DNA of 64,000 nt from an uncultured Bacteroidales bacterium (GCA_900314925.1 OMXC01000001.1:1-64000); one strand, 5' to 3'. Counted from the first letter of the stretch, positions 19,101-28,900 are shown. Notes: generated from the sequence alone by a model not told the origin. Program-made: numbers and translations.

Positions 19101-19689
19101 GCGTGTCGTAGATCACCCAGTAGTAGTTCTCCCGGTAGCCGCCAGACACCTGCACCTGCTCGGTGATGGCGCAGCCGTGGTCCCAGTTGTACCATGTCGT
19201 CTGCTTGGTCAGCGGTGCGCCCACGGCCACTTTGTAGACACTCAGCCCTTCTTTGTGCGAGCCTATGAGGTAGTAGCGGTAGCCGTTCCACTCCTGGTAG
19301 TAGTTGCCGGTGTTGCCCGTGCGGGTCCACACGCACAGCGGGTTGAAGCCGCCGGCGGTGCTCAGGCTCTGTATGCGGGCCGGGTTGGTGGTGGTGTCGA
19401 GGGCCAGGTACATGGTGCCCTGCTCCACGATCTCCGTCACGCTCTCTGTGGCATGCGTGCCTCGTCTGTAGATAGCGGTCGAGCCGTTGGCTTTGTCGAA
19501 ACCCGTGAGGTATTTCGTGTCGTCAGGGTCGCTCTCGCGTCCGTCGAACCAATAGTAGTGGCCATTGGTGAGGGTGTAGTAGCCCTGGGCGCGCAGCCCC
19601 TGGGCTCCGCCGCATAGAATCATTGCCAGCAATACCAACGCCCGCGCGTATGCGGGTGTTATTAGTCTATTATTTGCAGTTTTCAACAT
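7102..19689 (-). CDS. Giant surface protein: V[YF]GGG repeats, SprB-like and GLUG regions, T9SS type A sorting domain
   Basis: A 4195-residue protein with a signal peptide ending near LRAQG (residue 35). Residues about 40-460 form a head starting YYTLTNGHYYWFDG. Residues about 480-2050 consist of beta-strand units centred on YGGG or FGGG, like the 6385-residue neighbour. A unique region follows to about 2880, then a beta-helix-like stretch (about 2880-3170; MIVVNNGGIFTAENIAFHGG). Near 3300, GGMMPYTYTWS resembles an SprB repeat. GLUG units lie at about 3760-3890 (SGGMVGYG, GGVAGYLEG, GGIAGYAKN). The last 80 residues (VKVYPNPTTSRVTIE to YYLRIHSAAG...IQKIVKL) are a type A T9SS C-terminal sorting domain. 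It should therefore be exported by T9SS and anchored or released at the surface, probably as an adhesin. It is first in an operon with the 65-residue and lipoprotein genes. Confidence 0.9.
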   Translation of the reverse strand: MLKTANNRLITPAYARALVLLAMILCGGAQGLRAQGYYTLTNGHYYWFDGRESDPDDTKYLTGFDKANGSTAIYRRGTHATESVTEIVEQGTMYLALDTTTNPARIQSLSTAGGFNPLCVWTRTGNTGNYYQEWNGYRYYLIGSHKEGLSVYKVAVGAPLTKQTTWYNWDHGCAITEQVQVSGGYRENYYWVIYDTLNDADGSRAAEATWRMSDASSYQRPEEMIYSNYRADGAGGNTWDNAGNPDRGISYFDNVRIGPKNFPAGVAATFMEVKKTDHERVISGITTGYGLTSLDKSAASVTYGSSLTATANIVTTSGNVVNANVTDAYIEYNEDTYRRGINLNNANRTDNTFGSAGVPTYSNWYYYGGSRHTTAPAEHPESMTVDSVRFSVDNRAQRYLTVGTATEGSIITGSGTNTHPWDVTITCYDIPLSPTTATITAKVYYNNGTTQELTTTITVTPADLTAEVGSTKAPVIKGFVVGGGKMANVTGNTNIMVHNADSIYAIYGGNDIAGWVQGEEGATIQVGSRFTNAERPIHIDYLYGGGCGYYHYSGTYDAATGSWADNATKTTSVGYGQYAFRGGVYDWNDPTKEVVAPGTFDYDPHTGADFATVEDGNRFVGDKLGGTIPYVKTSHVNIGVPEVTGHSDALGHNAHEHNDNIYIDSLFGGAENAFIGITSTSGDYASAVTLDINGGTIMAAFGGNNYGGAIAQTALTLVNVSCTKLESDRALTANTYFNGYGRDFGIRHLFGGGNMVNSSHTQVTFRGGMVDTAFVGGNNATVANPTCLVDCQRDGIGYNVDGTTPGTFMNGHFIYTNSTIDSPSDTADNGRLWDGYDADNGVFNVHYLYGGNNLAPMENVSFVRLHSGGVGSVYGGGSEGDMTNDKTLAEATADHMAFFDIRPLLGTMRDILARSTLLSVPNKISSMIAADTNSQIIADYLYGGCRRANVKNTCGIYVAGGNYGDIVAGNDVSGDVGSETDGSTYLVVTGKAVVQGSIYGGCDGYYHCDDGTGHYSDQQIPNPFSTTAGNDPYNDFAGLLMPTQQHSNVFVNGGLIKGNVVGGGLLADLGFRNSGSRTPRIKPSGEPERALAVNTNTGTVHLEIGDTAEIYGNVFGGGANASIWGQSRLYIKGTPVIHGNVFAGNDCVGRVESFLAYRGNMEDPAYEYSYYRYYFNNVYGGGSTIPATQEDSMAYVNSHITERQKLEAESLSKANQFSSNGDSLNFYTTTVDGIKQYNPRYSTYVLVEGSPVINSVYGSGNGAWDYDGDHPEFPWVYVCPQDAGSRPDQASTFIDLHTSGGFIDTVFGGGAGCSVSDKVAILLNNTGLSNSNYPATLPSSFAGGRSANYVGTIFGGNNFSDMNTVPGIQLVQGNVKNIYGGGNRGDMTKKESFFDICGNEVPDVSTYVLSESDNVTVTDTVFGGSRMSDLEGMAYVDIRKTSNDGIRYLYGGNDISGEIKGNTRIDMAGGTVQRIWGGSNGRYDFVPVGHELYNVYNYGTYDEAHPETGLIATAAKPDVDSTNVNIWGGTINASVYAGGSMADGRTTCLVVDDMVGCTANGISTGNAVINGALYGGGEGRWDDLNARDFDGNRWGNVNGSTYVHLHHAKNVTSATAYGGGSGGDVANTYIKAYPTWNNPFLAIYGGCWGSDVRGTAYLEFDGDTLVNNLFGGNDFSGNVYRTEMVVNDGNFYNVYGGGNGDYPNSYYHGQHARALSSEFAYMNASPTSYAGGDSITRPNTEYIHITFNDGEVDSCLYGGGKLGTVLPYQKSASGEYVIDATRLANDDVIRYVPDTTRTKATTVSDPEDFSYVVLNIHGGKFHRNVFGGGRGDKKTKTPIIYGLKVVNMDGGEIYESLYGGSEFVNDGYAAECKAATGANPTRADRMAVTTMRPSSIVNLTGGTVGSNMYGTGYQGIVHGSSYVNIGMDAIDSSTVWRNKYGNDTEDSTYIMFKPGYKDGYSDALAASRLTLMNSVYSGANWGNASGEVTFNNPGFMGGESRIYIDGKDYNTTNDVVSSDPEMIIMRSLFGSGTSVLGGDIHSHIEVRNFGGMSECHPTKTLETIQRTDSLWLHNTAIVLTGTTDASQQYMSNRYAFKNVKQMNYRGYNVTEMQAAADNVENVGFFEQGSTADVHNGETFDTIEVPLNDLNTQITGDACGNDVDICQKEYMVSPTVPEKRHTLIILDNGVNFNIGNTESGTSTYGAVTGYGFVTTPGGYQSSITARPKMELSANHNMYDGGFVTTCDTVNKTRTVATSPSQINTDWAANGHNELPYTNHAEADNSGFVGTNLFREWKVGDKMGLREVEATLLAHSNPSKMDQDWSMEITAGATPNTATHKFGVAEAIFEMPATSAGHYYKLIGEGFVMTGSNGEIDLVDSAWYPTLNATLDTGGNVDMAAALNNIGNWYDASHQSPDANGTWINIPGGHANEMEGSANIRQMPDYTFGLVMVPNSNFSTTGSTAFDMPSIDHDENPETPNQVVGQDWAYFVINGNARVNSVNHYCSPKVFDNGDAANPELKPSMRLYLTYDTTFTNTFNGNVVFKMMEYDAAGREVAPIQVKVNIQTIIDELKDMEQNVLAMYNGGRSNTFTRKLEFVPCGEERNLYITGIRWMPTDNDGADTTDAVTSSAFGNGDRFSLLPEPSQVTATTGDYPHEVSLGHPGDNNHNSHNRFAMSITPTNNVSEDAGMANGWIRGTGVSTNLYKLAYPSGTEPVKTCTWNSGTSTVDALPLQNVNGNDDHGYFLGTLDGRGSAMLDVELAFDGSRVYDAMDGKGYVGKVVLTMETFSEEDDISRGTFEVTLYVKTRAHGDTIYMASANSVTRQIAPNKSVTVYPYSDALHNGTSFQKSEIGKTPGLYVQSFRKALEDGIYQEGDVLCVMDPIVIDNTPVHITGPNGPAIEVIRYDGHHHQLPDEQSVYRGPMIVVNNGGIFTAENIAFHGGAGAHIKHVKRTGGANDYDGSHNADLSGDNLQYWSYSAGGKNHDKLPDTNRAYAPIIQVSGTGSSVNLREGTIVQHNWNEYGSISGQTDANGMPTDASNMGAISVTNGATLTIAGNVKVENNLSHTMTGLDDLAADSVSVQKAPGGAAIYVDGGTVELPESNRNTSINITHNYLMNPLIYTDPSAVTWWNVITIDGVPERYTIDTSDLRTWQRANVLLTREAPATGNHYEQVINDSQSDMIVVSGVLGDETKIGVRKWFPGIHERDTIRFATVIGGNNTVLASAMTEHENFLSDEGFNTFYNPAVNLSNAYFFRCATFRHQLASDTYIEPVHERYPELTLAANDVLHFGIRHNVCPSGGDSIVYSVQGGMMPYTYTWSNPSKAITLRTKTSPYSNAQVQHDLAGAPDASSNPTLTDPEDRYAKYAASMSDTLLLPAENINFATSTTWSNLLVTATDATGECTLYKNIDLRIVMDHEAANQVTYWPKATAAADTASHRDNNAPWMSDTVGSGWSDTARSVIAIASRNFTGVQITPRVWVDRNNGTISATVMGDNNDYVYQWTADAEGDTVHELTNMNFCPGDTIFLYTEPRGNSNKFIMWDFDPYYRPMARYIVPAHDATVTAYYGPEEYWYQHVNNAATADAVYDDNYYYPGNNGHGYVTTYHGDVHIYNENGLAWFISVVNGLNDAQARQFYFNKVFLHQKDGGYDMKNYLWTPVGTNHQPFRGWFLGVSNVATDTAVLTGEQVVIRNIIVNEPQMNYAGFFGNIDTARISGIRLEASLIRGAQYVGALAANSKDARINNVVVADSVEMSPATTILATNYTSGGIIGNSERDTLTNTSVKAKFIGDAVYSGGMVGYGISTTVTNSYGYNDNRMNGLYIGGVAGYLEGTVASKGGLFGRRKSAAYPSTVANNYVRLESSNGTRVGGIAGYAKNSIIENNYFYGDINDANGNGVAHTLKNSEADGNYYQQGAANHDVSNNSGSIVTNTSTFAGAGNSVTLEQNVNGRNNLTRVLNLWVREHNANGGNYLTWRSDLDAVNAGFPIFGTPDMIPLRDSMTVAGCVDVEWNGVYYNDGDSLTYHVVDSTEMVDSTMTIRFVVHQPAAENYADSAIIGESYEGYGFTLTEAETALLRETMDSLGNATLVLRDTLQTVHGCDSVVTLTLFFSGNLDMPEPTFEVQHFVKVYPNPTTSRVTIESDGMQHVELYDNDGRRLKDYDTYSNDTITIDVTDYSSGIYYLRIHSAAGVTIQKIVKL

Positions 19690-19778
19690 GGTCTCGTTAA
19701 TATATTCATACAGCCAACATCACGCATCCGCTTGTCGCACAGTGCTGTGCGGAGGTTTGCATGGTTTGGTCCAATTGA

Positions 19779-19786
19779 CAAATATA
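19779..19786 (-). promoter_or_regulatory. -7 element of the 4195-residue gene
   Basis: The reverse strand reads TATATTTG here, a perfect TAnnTTTG. It lies 90 nt from the start codon. The -33 region (near 19806-19809) is not a clear TTTG. Array B starts 48 nt further upstream. Confidence 0.6.
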
Positions 19787-19833
19787 CGAAAAAAACTTCA
19801 TTGCGCTATAAAATGTTTTTTTGTCTCTTTTCC

Positions 19834-19932
19834 TTCGGCCCCCCTTCGGCCCCTCTTCGGCCCCCCTTCGGCCGTTCTTCAGTGGAAGGCCGAAGAAAGG
19901 CCGAGGAGGGTCCGTAGGGGCTCCGTAGGGAC
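19834..19932. repeat. 11-nt-period tandem array B
   Basis: Nine contiguous 11-nt units fill 99 nt exactly: three TTCGGCCCCYC-type units, TTCGGCCGTTC, TTCAGTGGAAG, GCCGAAGAAAG, GCCGAGGAGGG, TCCGTAGGGGC and TCCGTAGGGAC. A CG dinucleotide sits at the same phase in eight of the nine units. The array touches the stop codon of the 6385-residue gene. Confidence 0.85.
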
Positions 19933-19940
19933 TTCGTTGC

Positions 19941-22900
19941 TTAGGGGTTGCGTTTAGCTGTTGCGGGTAGTGATGTTTGATGTAAAGAGCTGATGGCTAC
20001 GGCTTTGATTACTTCGCCGGAGCTGGGGTAGAGTGTAGGTTTGTGGGCGGGTTCGTAGAGGGTGCCGTTGGTGGGCACGCCGTCGGTGTAGGTGAACTGG
20101 GTGCTCTCGTCGTCGGTGACGATGTAGTAGATGGTGGCGTTGGGGATAGTGGTGGAGAGAGTGGCGACAGAGGGTGTCGGGTCGTTGTCGATGGAGATAC
20201 CCGCGATGGTGTTGTAGAAGGTGTTCTTGACAGCTATGGCCTTGACGGTGTTGCCGGCGGGCGTGTTGAAGGGGGCTGTGTAGCGGGTGCTGGAAGTGGT
20301 GGGAGTGGTGCCGTCGGTGGTGTAGTAGATGGCCGTGCCGGGGGTGGCGCAGTAGATGTCGGTGGTGCCGTCGCTGCCGATGGTGATGGAGGGCTGGGCG
20401 CAGATGAAGGTCTGCTTGTAGCCCACCTGCACGTCGGTGCTGCCGGTGAGGATGGCAGCGTTGCCGGCGCCGTAGACGGAGCCGTTGATGACGGTGGCGT
20501 CGCCGAAGATGCCCACCGTGGTGTTGCCGGTGACGACAGCCGTCTTGCCGAAGCCGCCGCCGAAGACGGAGCCGCGCACGTCGGTGGTGTCGTGGTCCTT
20601 GGCAGCGAAGGTGGTGTCGGTGCCGCTGATGGCGGTGACGCGCGAGCTGTAGAGTATGACGGTGGGGTTGCCCTCGACGGGTGCCGCCTTGCCGCCGCCG
20701 TAGATGTTGCTGTCGATGACGGCGATGTTGCGACGGTTGGCGTCGGTGACGATAAAGGCGTCGGCCACATGCCCGCCGGCGAAGTCAATCTTGCGGTCGA
20801 TGCCGCCGAAGTTGACCATGGGGTTGGCCTTCATGTAGCCGGTGATGGTGTCGCCGTGGGTGGCGACGCCGTCGACGAGGTTGGTGCCGTTACCGACGCT
20901 GCCGCCGTAGACGTTCTTCAGGCCGAAGGACTTGCCGTTGGCGCAGGAGTCGTTGATGATGTTGACCAGCGGCGAAGCGATGGTCGGGTCGTCGGGGGTG
21001 TAGATGGCCAGGTTGGAGCCGCCGTAGATGTTGTCGATGAGGAGGCCGTCGGCGCAGTTGTAGTCGGGGTCGAGGTCGACGTTGATGGTGATCTGGCCGC
21101 TGATGTTGCCGTTGACATCGGAGCCGCCGAAGAGGTTGCCGATGTGGCCGCCGCTGACGTTGACGGTGACGTTGCCCTTGATGTTGGCGGGGTTCCCCGT
21201 GGTGCCCAGCGAGCCGCCGAAGATGTTGTCGAAGACGCCGCCCGTGATGTTGAGGATGACGTCGCCGGTGAGGTCGGCGTTGCGCGAGCCGCCGTAGAAG
21301 TTACCCATCCTGGTGCCGCAGCCCACGGTGACAACGCCGCCACCGCCATCGGCTTCGTTACCGCCGCTGTAGGTGTTGGCGACAATCATGTCGCAGTCGC
21401 CCTTCTCGACTTCGAGGCGGGTGGTGGTCACCCTACCCTTGGAGTTGGAGCCGCCGAAGAGGTCGTTGATGAGACCGCCGTGGATTTGTGTCCATGCGGT
21501 GTTGTAGACGTCGGCGCCGGGGTTGCCCACGCCGGCACCGTTGCCGCCGCCGAAGACCTCCTTGATGCGGCCACCGTCGACGATGATGTGGTTGTTGATG
21601 GTGGATGCCGCGTTACCGCCGCCGTAGATGCTCTTGACGGTGTTCTCGTCGCAGTAGTGGATGTAGACGAGGGTGGTGCCGTCGGTGTTGTCGGTGGGGT
21701 TGTGGGCTGCGCGGTTGCCGCCGCCGTAGACGGCCTGCAAGGCGAAGTTGGCGGCCGTGGAGTCGAGTGCCAGCACGTCGTCGCGTGTGAGCTCGCTGTC
21801 GTCGCCGTCGAGGCCGGCCCAGTCGCTGTTGGCGGGGCAGGCGTTGGCCACGGTGTGCGCGGTCTTATAGATATGTACGTTGGTGTTGCCGTAGGGGGTA
21901 CCCTCGAAGTTGTTGGCGCCGAAGACTTCGCCCTCGATGGTGGCGGAGCCTGTGGCCTGACTCTTGTCGGTCGGGTCGGCACCCGGCAAGCCTATGTTGA
22001 CGAAGGTGTTGCCCTTGGTGCTGCCCTGCTCGTAGCCCACCGAGGCGAAGGAGCCGCCGCCGTAGACGGAGCCGTGGATGGTGCCGCCGAGGACGTCGAC
22101 GCGGGCGTCGCCGTAGGTGCGGCCGGCAATGACTATGGGCGTGGACGAGAGGCCAAGGACGTTGTCGCGGTTGTAGGTGGAGTCGTTGGACTCGCCGGAG
22201 CTGTCGTCGGCCGGGTTGTCGGAGCCGTAGCCTGCGGCGTAGATGTCGCCGGTGAAGGCCTTGGTAAGACCTGTGCCGAGCGCGCCGGTGTAGCCGAAGG
22301 TGCCGCCGTTGATGGTGACACGGGTGTCGCCGATGACGGTGCCCTGCTCGGAGCCGCCGTAGACATTGCCCTTGACGACGGTGGTGCCGCTGATGGTGAC
22401 GTCGGCCTGGCGCGAGCGGGCCATGGAGACCCAGTGGGGCGCCGTGACGTCGATGTCACCCTGGCTGCCGCCGAAGACGTTGCCGGTGATGGTGTGTATG
22501 AGGGTGTCCTTGTTGTCGTCGTAGATGGTCCAGCTGCCGGGGTTGCTGTTGGGGTCGACGGTGTATTCGTAGTCGATACCTATGGTGCCGCCGGAGATGG
22601 CTACATGCGAGGCGCCGGTCTGTGCCACGAAGGGATGGCCGTCGGTCTCGGCCCAGTAGCCGATGCTGGCCATCTCGCCGCCGCCGAAGACGGAGCCGCG
22701 GATGACGGGGCTGCCGCTGACGGTGACCGCGGTGTTGGCCACACGGCCGGCCCAGATGTCCTCGTAGTTGTCGATGTCGCCCTTGCCGGAGCCCATGATG
22801 TCGCCGACGCTCCAGTCGCAGGCCAGTAGTTCAGCCGGGTCGGTGGTGCCGATGGTGCCGCCGGTGACGGTGACGGTGGCAAAGCCGTGGTTGATGGAGT

Positions 22901-25900
22901 CGTAGACGGTGCTGACGAAGGTGCTGTAGTCGGCATCGGCGTCGACACCCGTGAGGGCCAGTTTGCCGCCGCCGAAGATGGAGCCGTGTATCATACCGTC
23001 GGTCATGGTGACGGAGGTGTTGCCGCCCACGCGGCCGCAGGTCTTATTGATGCGGAACTCATCGTCGGTGGAGGGGTCGCTGTCGTGGTCAATGGCAGCG
23101 CCGCTACCCTGGCCGCCGCCGTAGACGGAGCCTTGGAGGAAGGCGGTGCCGCCGAAGCCTACAGTGGCGCCTGTGGCGATATTGACGTTGGTGTTGCCCA
23201 CTACGTGACCATCCTCGCCGCCGCCGTAGACGTTGCCCTTGACGGTGCTGGCGATGCTGACGTAGGTGTGGGGCACGTTGCAGTAGCCCTTGTAGTCGTC
23301 GCTGGCGAGACCGCGGCCGGCGCCGTAGACGTCACCGCCGTAGAAGGTGGTGGTGTCGGCGAGGTTGGTCGGGGTGTAGCCCACTGTGCCACCGCTGACG
23401 ATGACGCGCGAATGCGACTGGGCATAGGTGGGATCGTCAGTTATGGGCGGTACCTTGGGAGGTCCTACAGTGGCGAAGGAGCCGCCGCCGTAGACGTTGC
23501 GGGCCACCTGGCCGCCGTTGATGAAGACAACCGTGGAGTCGATGACGGAGCCGGAGGCTACGTTGTACTGCAGGTCGCCGTTCTTGTCGGTGTACTGGCC
23601 GAGGCCGGAGCCTGCGCCGAAGACGTTGCCGCGCAGCTTCCACATGTCGGCCTCCTTGTCGTCGGTGCCCTGCTTGGTGATGTTGGTCGAGTTGTACTGG
23701 CAGCCTATGACGCCGTCGTTGATGTTGACCACGGCATGGCCGCGGACGTGACCGTCCTGGCCGCCGCCGTAGACGGAGCCGTAGATCTGCGGGGTGCTGT
23801 TGCTACCCGTGCTGGCACCGATGGTGACGGAGGTGTTGTTGACGTAGCCGAGGAAGTAGGCGGGGGTGTAGAGGTAGCGGGGGTTGGTCTGGTCGTTGGG
23901 AGCCGCCTCGCCGCGTGCGCCGCCGAAGACGTTGCCGGTTGGCAGGCCGTCCTTGGAGCTGCCGAGGGTGCCGACGTAGCCGCCGGTGACGGTGACCACG
24001 GCGTTGCCCGAGGTGGTGAGGGAGTCGCGCATGCCGGTGTTGTCGTCGGGCCAGCGCTCGCCGTAGCCGGCCTCGCGGTAGTCGCCCACGCCGCCGGCGT
24101 AGTTGCCCTTACCGATGGAGCCGAGGTTACCGCCGCCGAAGATGTTGCGCACCACGTGGCCGCCGGCCATGGTGACGGCGGTGTTGCCGAAGACCTTGCC
24201 GGAGGTGAGACCATAGATGACGGCTGTGGAGTCGTCGCCTACGGCGTGGACGCCGTCGGCCACCTTGTACTTGAGGTGGTGCGAGGTGTAGGTGCCTTTA
24301 CCCTTGCCGCCGCCGTAGAGGCAGTGGCCCACGATGCCGTTGGTGAGGGTGAGGGAGGTGTTCTGAGACACCTGGCCGTTCTCGGAACCGCCATAGACGG
24401 AACCGGCCACCAGAGGTACGAGGGTGCCGTATTGCTTGATGACGTTGTTCTTGATTTGTTTCTCAGTGCGTGTGTAGTCGTAGCCGCCCGGCATGGGGAG
24501 GTCGATGGTGACGGTGGTGTTGTTGACGTTGGCGTAGCGGGCTATCTCGTAGCGGTCGCCAGCTTCACCGCGAGGACCGCCGAAGACGTCGCCGTTGTCA
24601 GAGCCGCTGTAGCCGATGCGGGCGTTGCCGCTGATGGCGACGTTGGTGCTACCGGTACCACGGCGCACGGTGACCTCGACAGGCCATGAGAGGGCGAAGG
24701 AGGTGGAGGGGTCGGTGTGTGTAATCATCGGGTTCACCGAGCCCACCCAGCGGCCGGTGTTGGCCATGGAGCCACCGCCGTAGACGTTGTGCTCGACGTA
24801 GCCGCCGTCGATGACGACGTTGGTGTTGCCGTAGACGACACCGCAGTAGGGGTTGTAGCGGTAGACCGACTCGACGGAGTCTTGGCTGGGGTCGACAACG
24901 CTCTTGAGGGTCGTGAGGACGCCGCCGATGACGCGGGTGACCACGGTGTCGCGGTCGTAGTACTTGTCGGTACCGCAGCCGCCGCCGTAGACGTTGCCGC
25001 AGTTGGAGGCTATGACGAGGAGCGAATCCATCTCGCGCTTCTCGTCCGCCGTGATGGTGCCTTCTTCATTCTTGTCGTCGAGGGTCTTGATACGGTCATA
25101 CATGCTGCCGCGGTTGCCTATCTTGCCATCGTGGATGGTGACATAGGCGGAGCCGACAGCGTGACCGTTCTCGCCGCCGCCGAAGATGGAGCCGTTGACG
25201 AGTATCTGCGGGTCGTTGTAGTCGGTGAGTGTCGACGTGGTGCCGAGGGTGACATGGGCGTCGTTGAAGTATGACATGCGGTTGACGATGTCCATGAGGT
25301 TGCCCTCGAGACCGCGGCAGCCGCCGTAGATGATGCCGTTGTTGATGCCGTTAGTGCCGAAGGTACCGCCGGTGATGGTGACGGTGCAGATACCTGTGGC
25401 GGTATTGCTGCCGGCATGGTTGGTGGGGCAGTCCTTCTGGTTGTTGGCTGTGAGGGGATATATCTCGCCGAGGGTTTCTGTCTCGTCAACGCCGGTACCC
25501 ACCGTGGCAGGATAAATCCAGAAGTCGCCGACCGAGGCCATGGAGCCGCCGCCGTAGACGTTGTGCTTCACATGGACATCGTTCTTGGTCGCACCGTTGA
25601 TGAGCACTGTGGCATCGCCGTAGACGAGACCGGCGGTGGTGGACAGGGAGTCGGTCACGGCCAAAGAATCGTTGTGACTACGTGCGGTGCTATAGTAAGT
25701 TTCGATAGCGGAGCGGTCGGACTTGCTGTAGGGGATGTCGGTGTGGCCGGTGCCGCTGGCCAGCTGGGCGTTGGTGATGTAGTAGCCTTCGCGGACGAGG
25801 TAGGCTTTGAAGGGCTCCTCGCCGCAGCCGCCACCGAAGACGTTGCCTTCGAGCGAGCCGTAACCCATGGCGCCGTGGCTGCCTATGCGGCCGCGGGTGA

Positions 25901-28900
25901 TGGTGACAGAGGTGGAGTTGTTGACATGGCCGTTGAAGCCGCCGCCGAAGACGTTACCCACGATATGCTGGGTGCCATAGGCAGTTTCGGCAGAGACGTC
26001 GGGCAATGCCGTGTTGGAGTAGTTGATGATGACCTTGGCATTGTGGACGAAGGTGAAGCCGGTCCAGTCGTTGCCATAGTCTATGTCGACACCTGAACGA
26101 CCGCGGCCTGCGCCGTAGACGCTGCCGTAGTAGTTCTGGTCGCGGTCGGTGGAGTCGATGCAGATGCCTATGAGGCCACCGGTGACCTCAACCCAGGTGC
26201 GGCCGTTGTGGTCGCCGAGACCGTAGGTGTTGTTGTAGCCTAATGTGGAGATACGCGGACCTACCGAGGCCATCGAACCGCCACCATAGACGTTGTGGTG
26301 GATGTGGCCGCCGCTAACGAGGACGTGGGTGGCGCCACGCACCCATCCGGCAGTGATGTTTAGCGTGTGGTCGGTGCTGAGGTCGAGACCACGACCGCCG
26401 CCATAGACATTGCCGGTGATGGGGTTGAGCCATGCATATTCGTCACGGTAGATGCCGTTACCCACTGTGCCACCCTCGATATTGACCAGGGTGCTGTCGA
26501 AAACGTGACCGTTCTCGCCGCCGCCGAAGACCGAGCCGCGCACGTGGGTGGTGCCGCTGATGTCGACGCGTGCGGTGTTGACGTAGGCGAAGTTGGCATA
26601 GTTGACGTAACCGGGGTCGCCTGGGTTGCCGACATGGCCGGCTTTACCGAGGCAGCCGCCGAAGACGTGACCCTTGATGTCGTGGGCGGTGGGGGACACA
26701 CTGTTGGGACCCACGGTGCCGCCGGTGATGACCACCCAGGTGTTGCCGCTGTCGGCCACCGAGGCGGTGATGGAGTCGTTGGCGTCGCGGGTGAAGACTC
26801 CCACCGAGGCCATTTCGCCGCCACCATAGATGTCACCCTTCACCCAGGTGTTGCCCGCGGTTTGCGACATGGTTACCTTGGGGTTGGAAGTGACGAGACC
26901 GGCCGAGAAGTCGGTGTTGGTACCCTTGCCGCCGCCGAAGACATTGCTGTCGACGGTGCCGCAGAGGATGTTGACCAGCGGCGTGGGCGTGGAGGTGGCG
27001 TTGGGGGTGTACTGGGTCAGGTTGGAACCGCCATAGACGTTGACGACCTGATAGTCGCAGGTATTGTATGTACTGTCGATGTCGACGGTGATGGTACCGG
27101 TGATGTTGCCGTTGATATTGGAACCGCCGAAGACGTTATGTATCTTGCCGCCGAGGATGGTGAGGTGGGTGTTGCCGTCGATGTCGGCCTTGACGGTGTC
27201 CTTCATGCCAGCGCTGGCGCTGGGGGCGACGATGGCGCCCTTGGAGCCACCGTAGACCTCGTCGAACTCGCCGCCCTTGATGGTGAGGGAGATGTTGCCG
27301 GTGATGTCGGCCTGGTTGGAGCCTGCATAGGCGGCCTTGAACTTCACGCCGCAGCCCAGGGTGGTGGAGAGCTCGACGTTGTCGAGGTCGGCCACATTTG
27401 AGCCGCCGAAGAACTCGTCGCCCTCGACGGTGCCGCCGCAGGGACCGTTGGCGTCGACGGAGAGGCGGATGGTGTCGGCAGCACCGCGGTAGTTACTGCC
27501 GCCGAAGAGGCTGCCGATGGTGCCGCCGTGGATTTCGGTGATGGCAGCACCATAGATGTTGGCCGGGACGGCTTGGCCGAGATAGCGGTCGAAGGTGCCG
27601 TCGCCGCCGCCGAAGACGGCGCTGAAGCGGCCACCGTCGATGATGAGCCTGGTGTTGGCACCGATGCCGGGCTTGGCACCCGCATCGGCTGCGGCGCAGC
27701 CGCCGTAGACGGTGTCGATGGTGTTCTCGCAGCCGTAGACATGCACCTGGGCAAAGTGGCCGGAGTCCTTGGGCAGATAGGGTGAGTTATAGCTGCCGCC
27801 ATAGACATAGTTGATGGCGTAATCGGTGCCCGAGACTTCGTTAGCGGGAGTATGTGCGGTCTTGTAGACATTGACATAGATGTTGCCACGGGGCGAACCG
27901 GCATACTGGTTGCCGCCGTAGACCTTGTCCTTGCCGGGAATGAAGGAGGCTTCGCCGACGTAGGTGCCGCCGTCGTCCTTACCGATGTTGATGGTGGCGT
28001 CGCCGCCCACGCTGGCGCGACGGCAGCCGCCGTAGAGGAAGGGCAACTGGCCGCCGAGGGCGTTGATCATGGTGTTGCCGTAGACGTAGCCGGAGAGGGT
28101 GTCATCGTCGTAGTTGCCTGGAATGTACTGTTCGCTGGCAGGAGCCATCCACGAGCCCTTGCCGCCGGCGTATACGGCCGAGCGGATATAGCCGCCGTAG
28201 AGGTTCAACTCGGTGTTGCCGAGCATCTGGCCGTTCTCGCCGCCACCGTAGATGGTGTTCTTGAGGCGGCCTTGGTAGAAGTTGATCTGGCTGTTGTGGC
28301 AGGTAGCGAACATCGAGCTGTCGTGACCGTCGGGGCTGGGGATACCACGGCTGCCGCCGCTGACATAACCGCCGAAGGCGTTATTGGTGTTGGAGGGACC
28401 ACCGAGGGTGTCGTCAACCAAGGGGAGACGGACGTTGATGACGCAGGTGGAGCTGTCGCCGGTCTGGCCCTTGAAGGGACCCACCGCGGCCATGGAGCCG
28501 CCGCCCTGCACGTTACGGAAGATGCGGCCGCCGAGGATGTCGATGGTGGTGTTGCGGCCGACGTGGCCTGCCGACTGGCAGTAGGTGCCATCGAGGTTCT
28601 TGTCCTCGCCACGGCCGGCACCGAAGATGTTGCCTCGGTTGTTCCAGTGCCCTAAGTCGGAGGAGATACCAGAGGCCAGGGGACGTACGCCAATCTGGCC
28701 ACGGTTGGTCTGGATGTAGGTGTCGAAGCGGACGCGGCCGTTCTCGCCGCCGCCGAAGACCTCGCCGGTGGCTTGGGGATAGAGGATGGAGGCAGCGCAG
28801 CTGCGCTGTGTGGAGTCGCCGAAGACGACGGTGGTCTTGTTGACGCAGGCCATGAAGTTGTCGCGGCCGTAGTCATAGCCCTCCTTCGAGGCGGCAGGGA

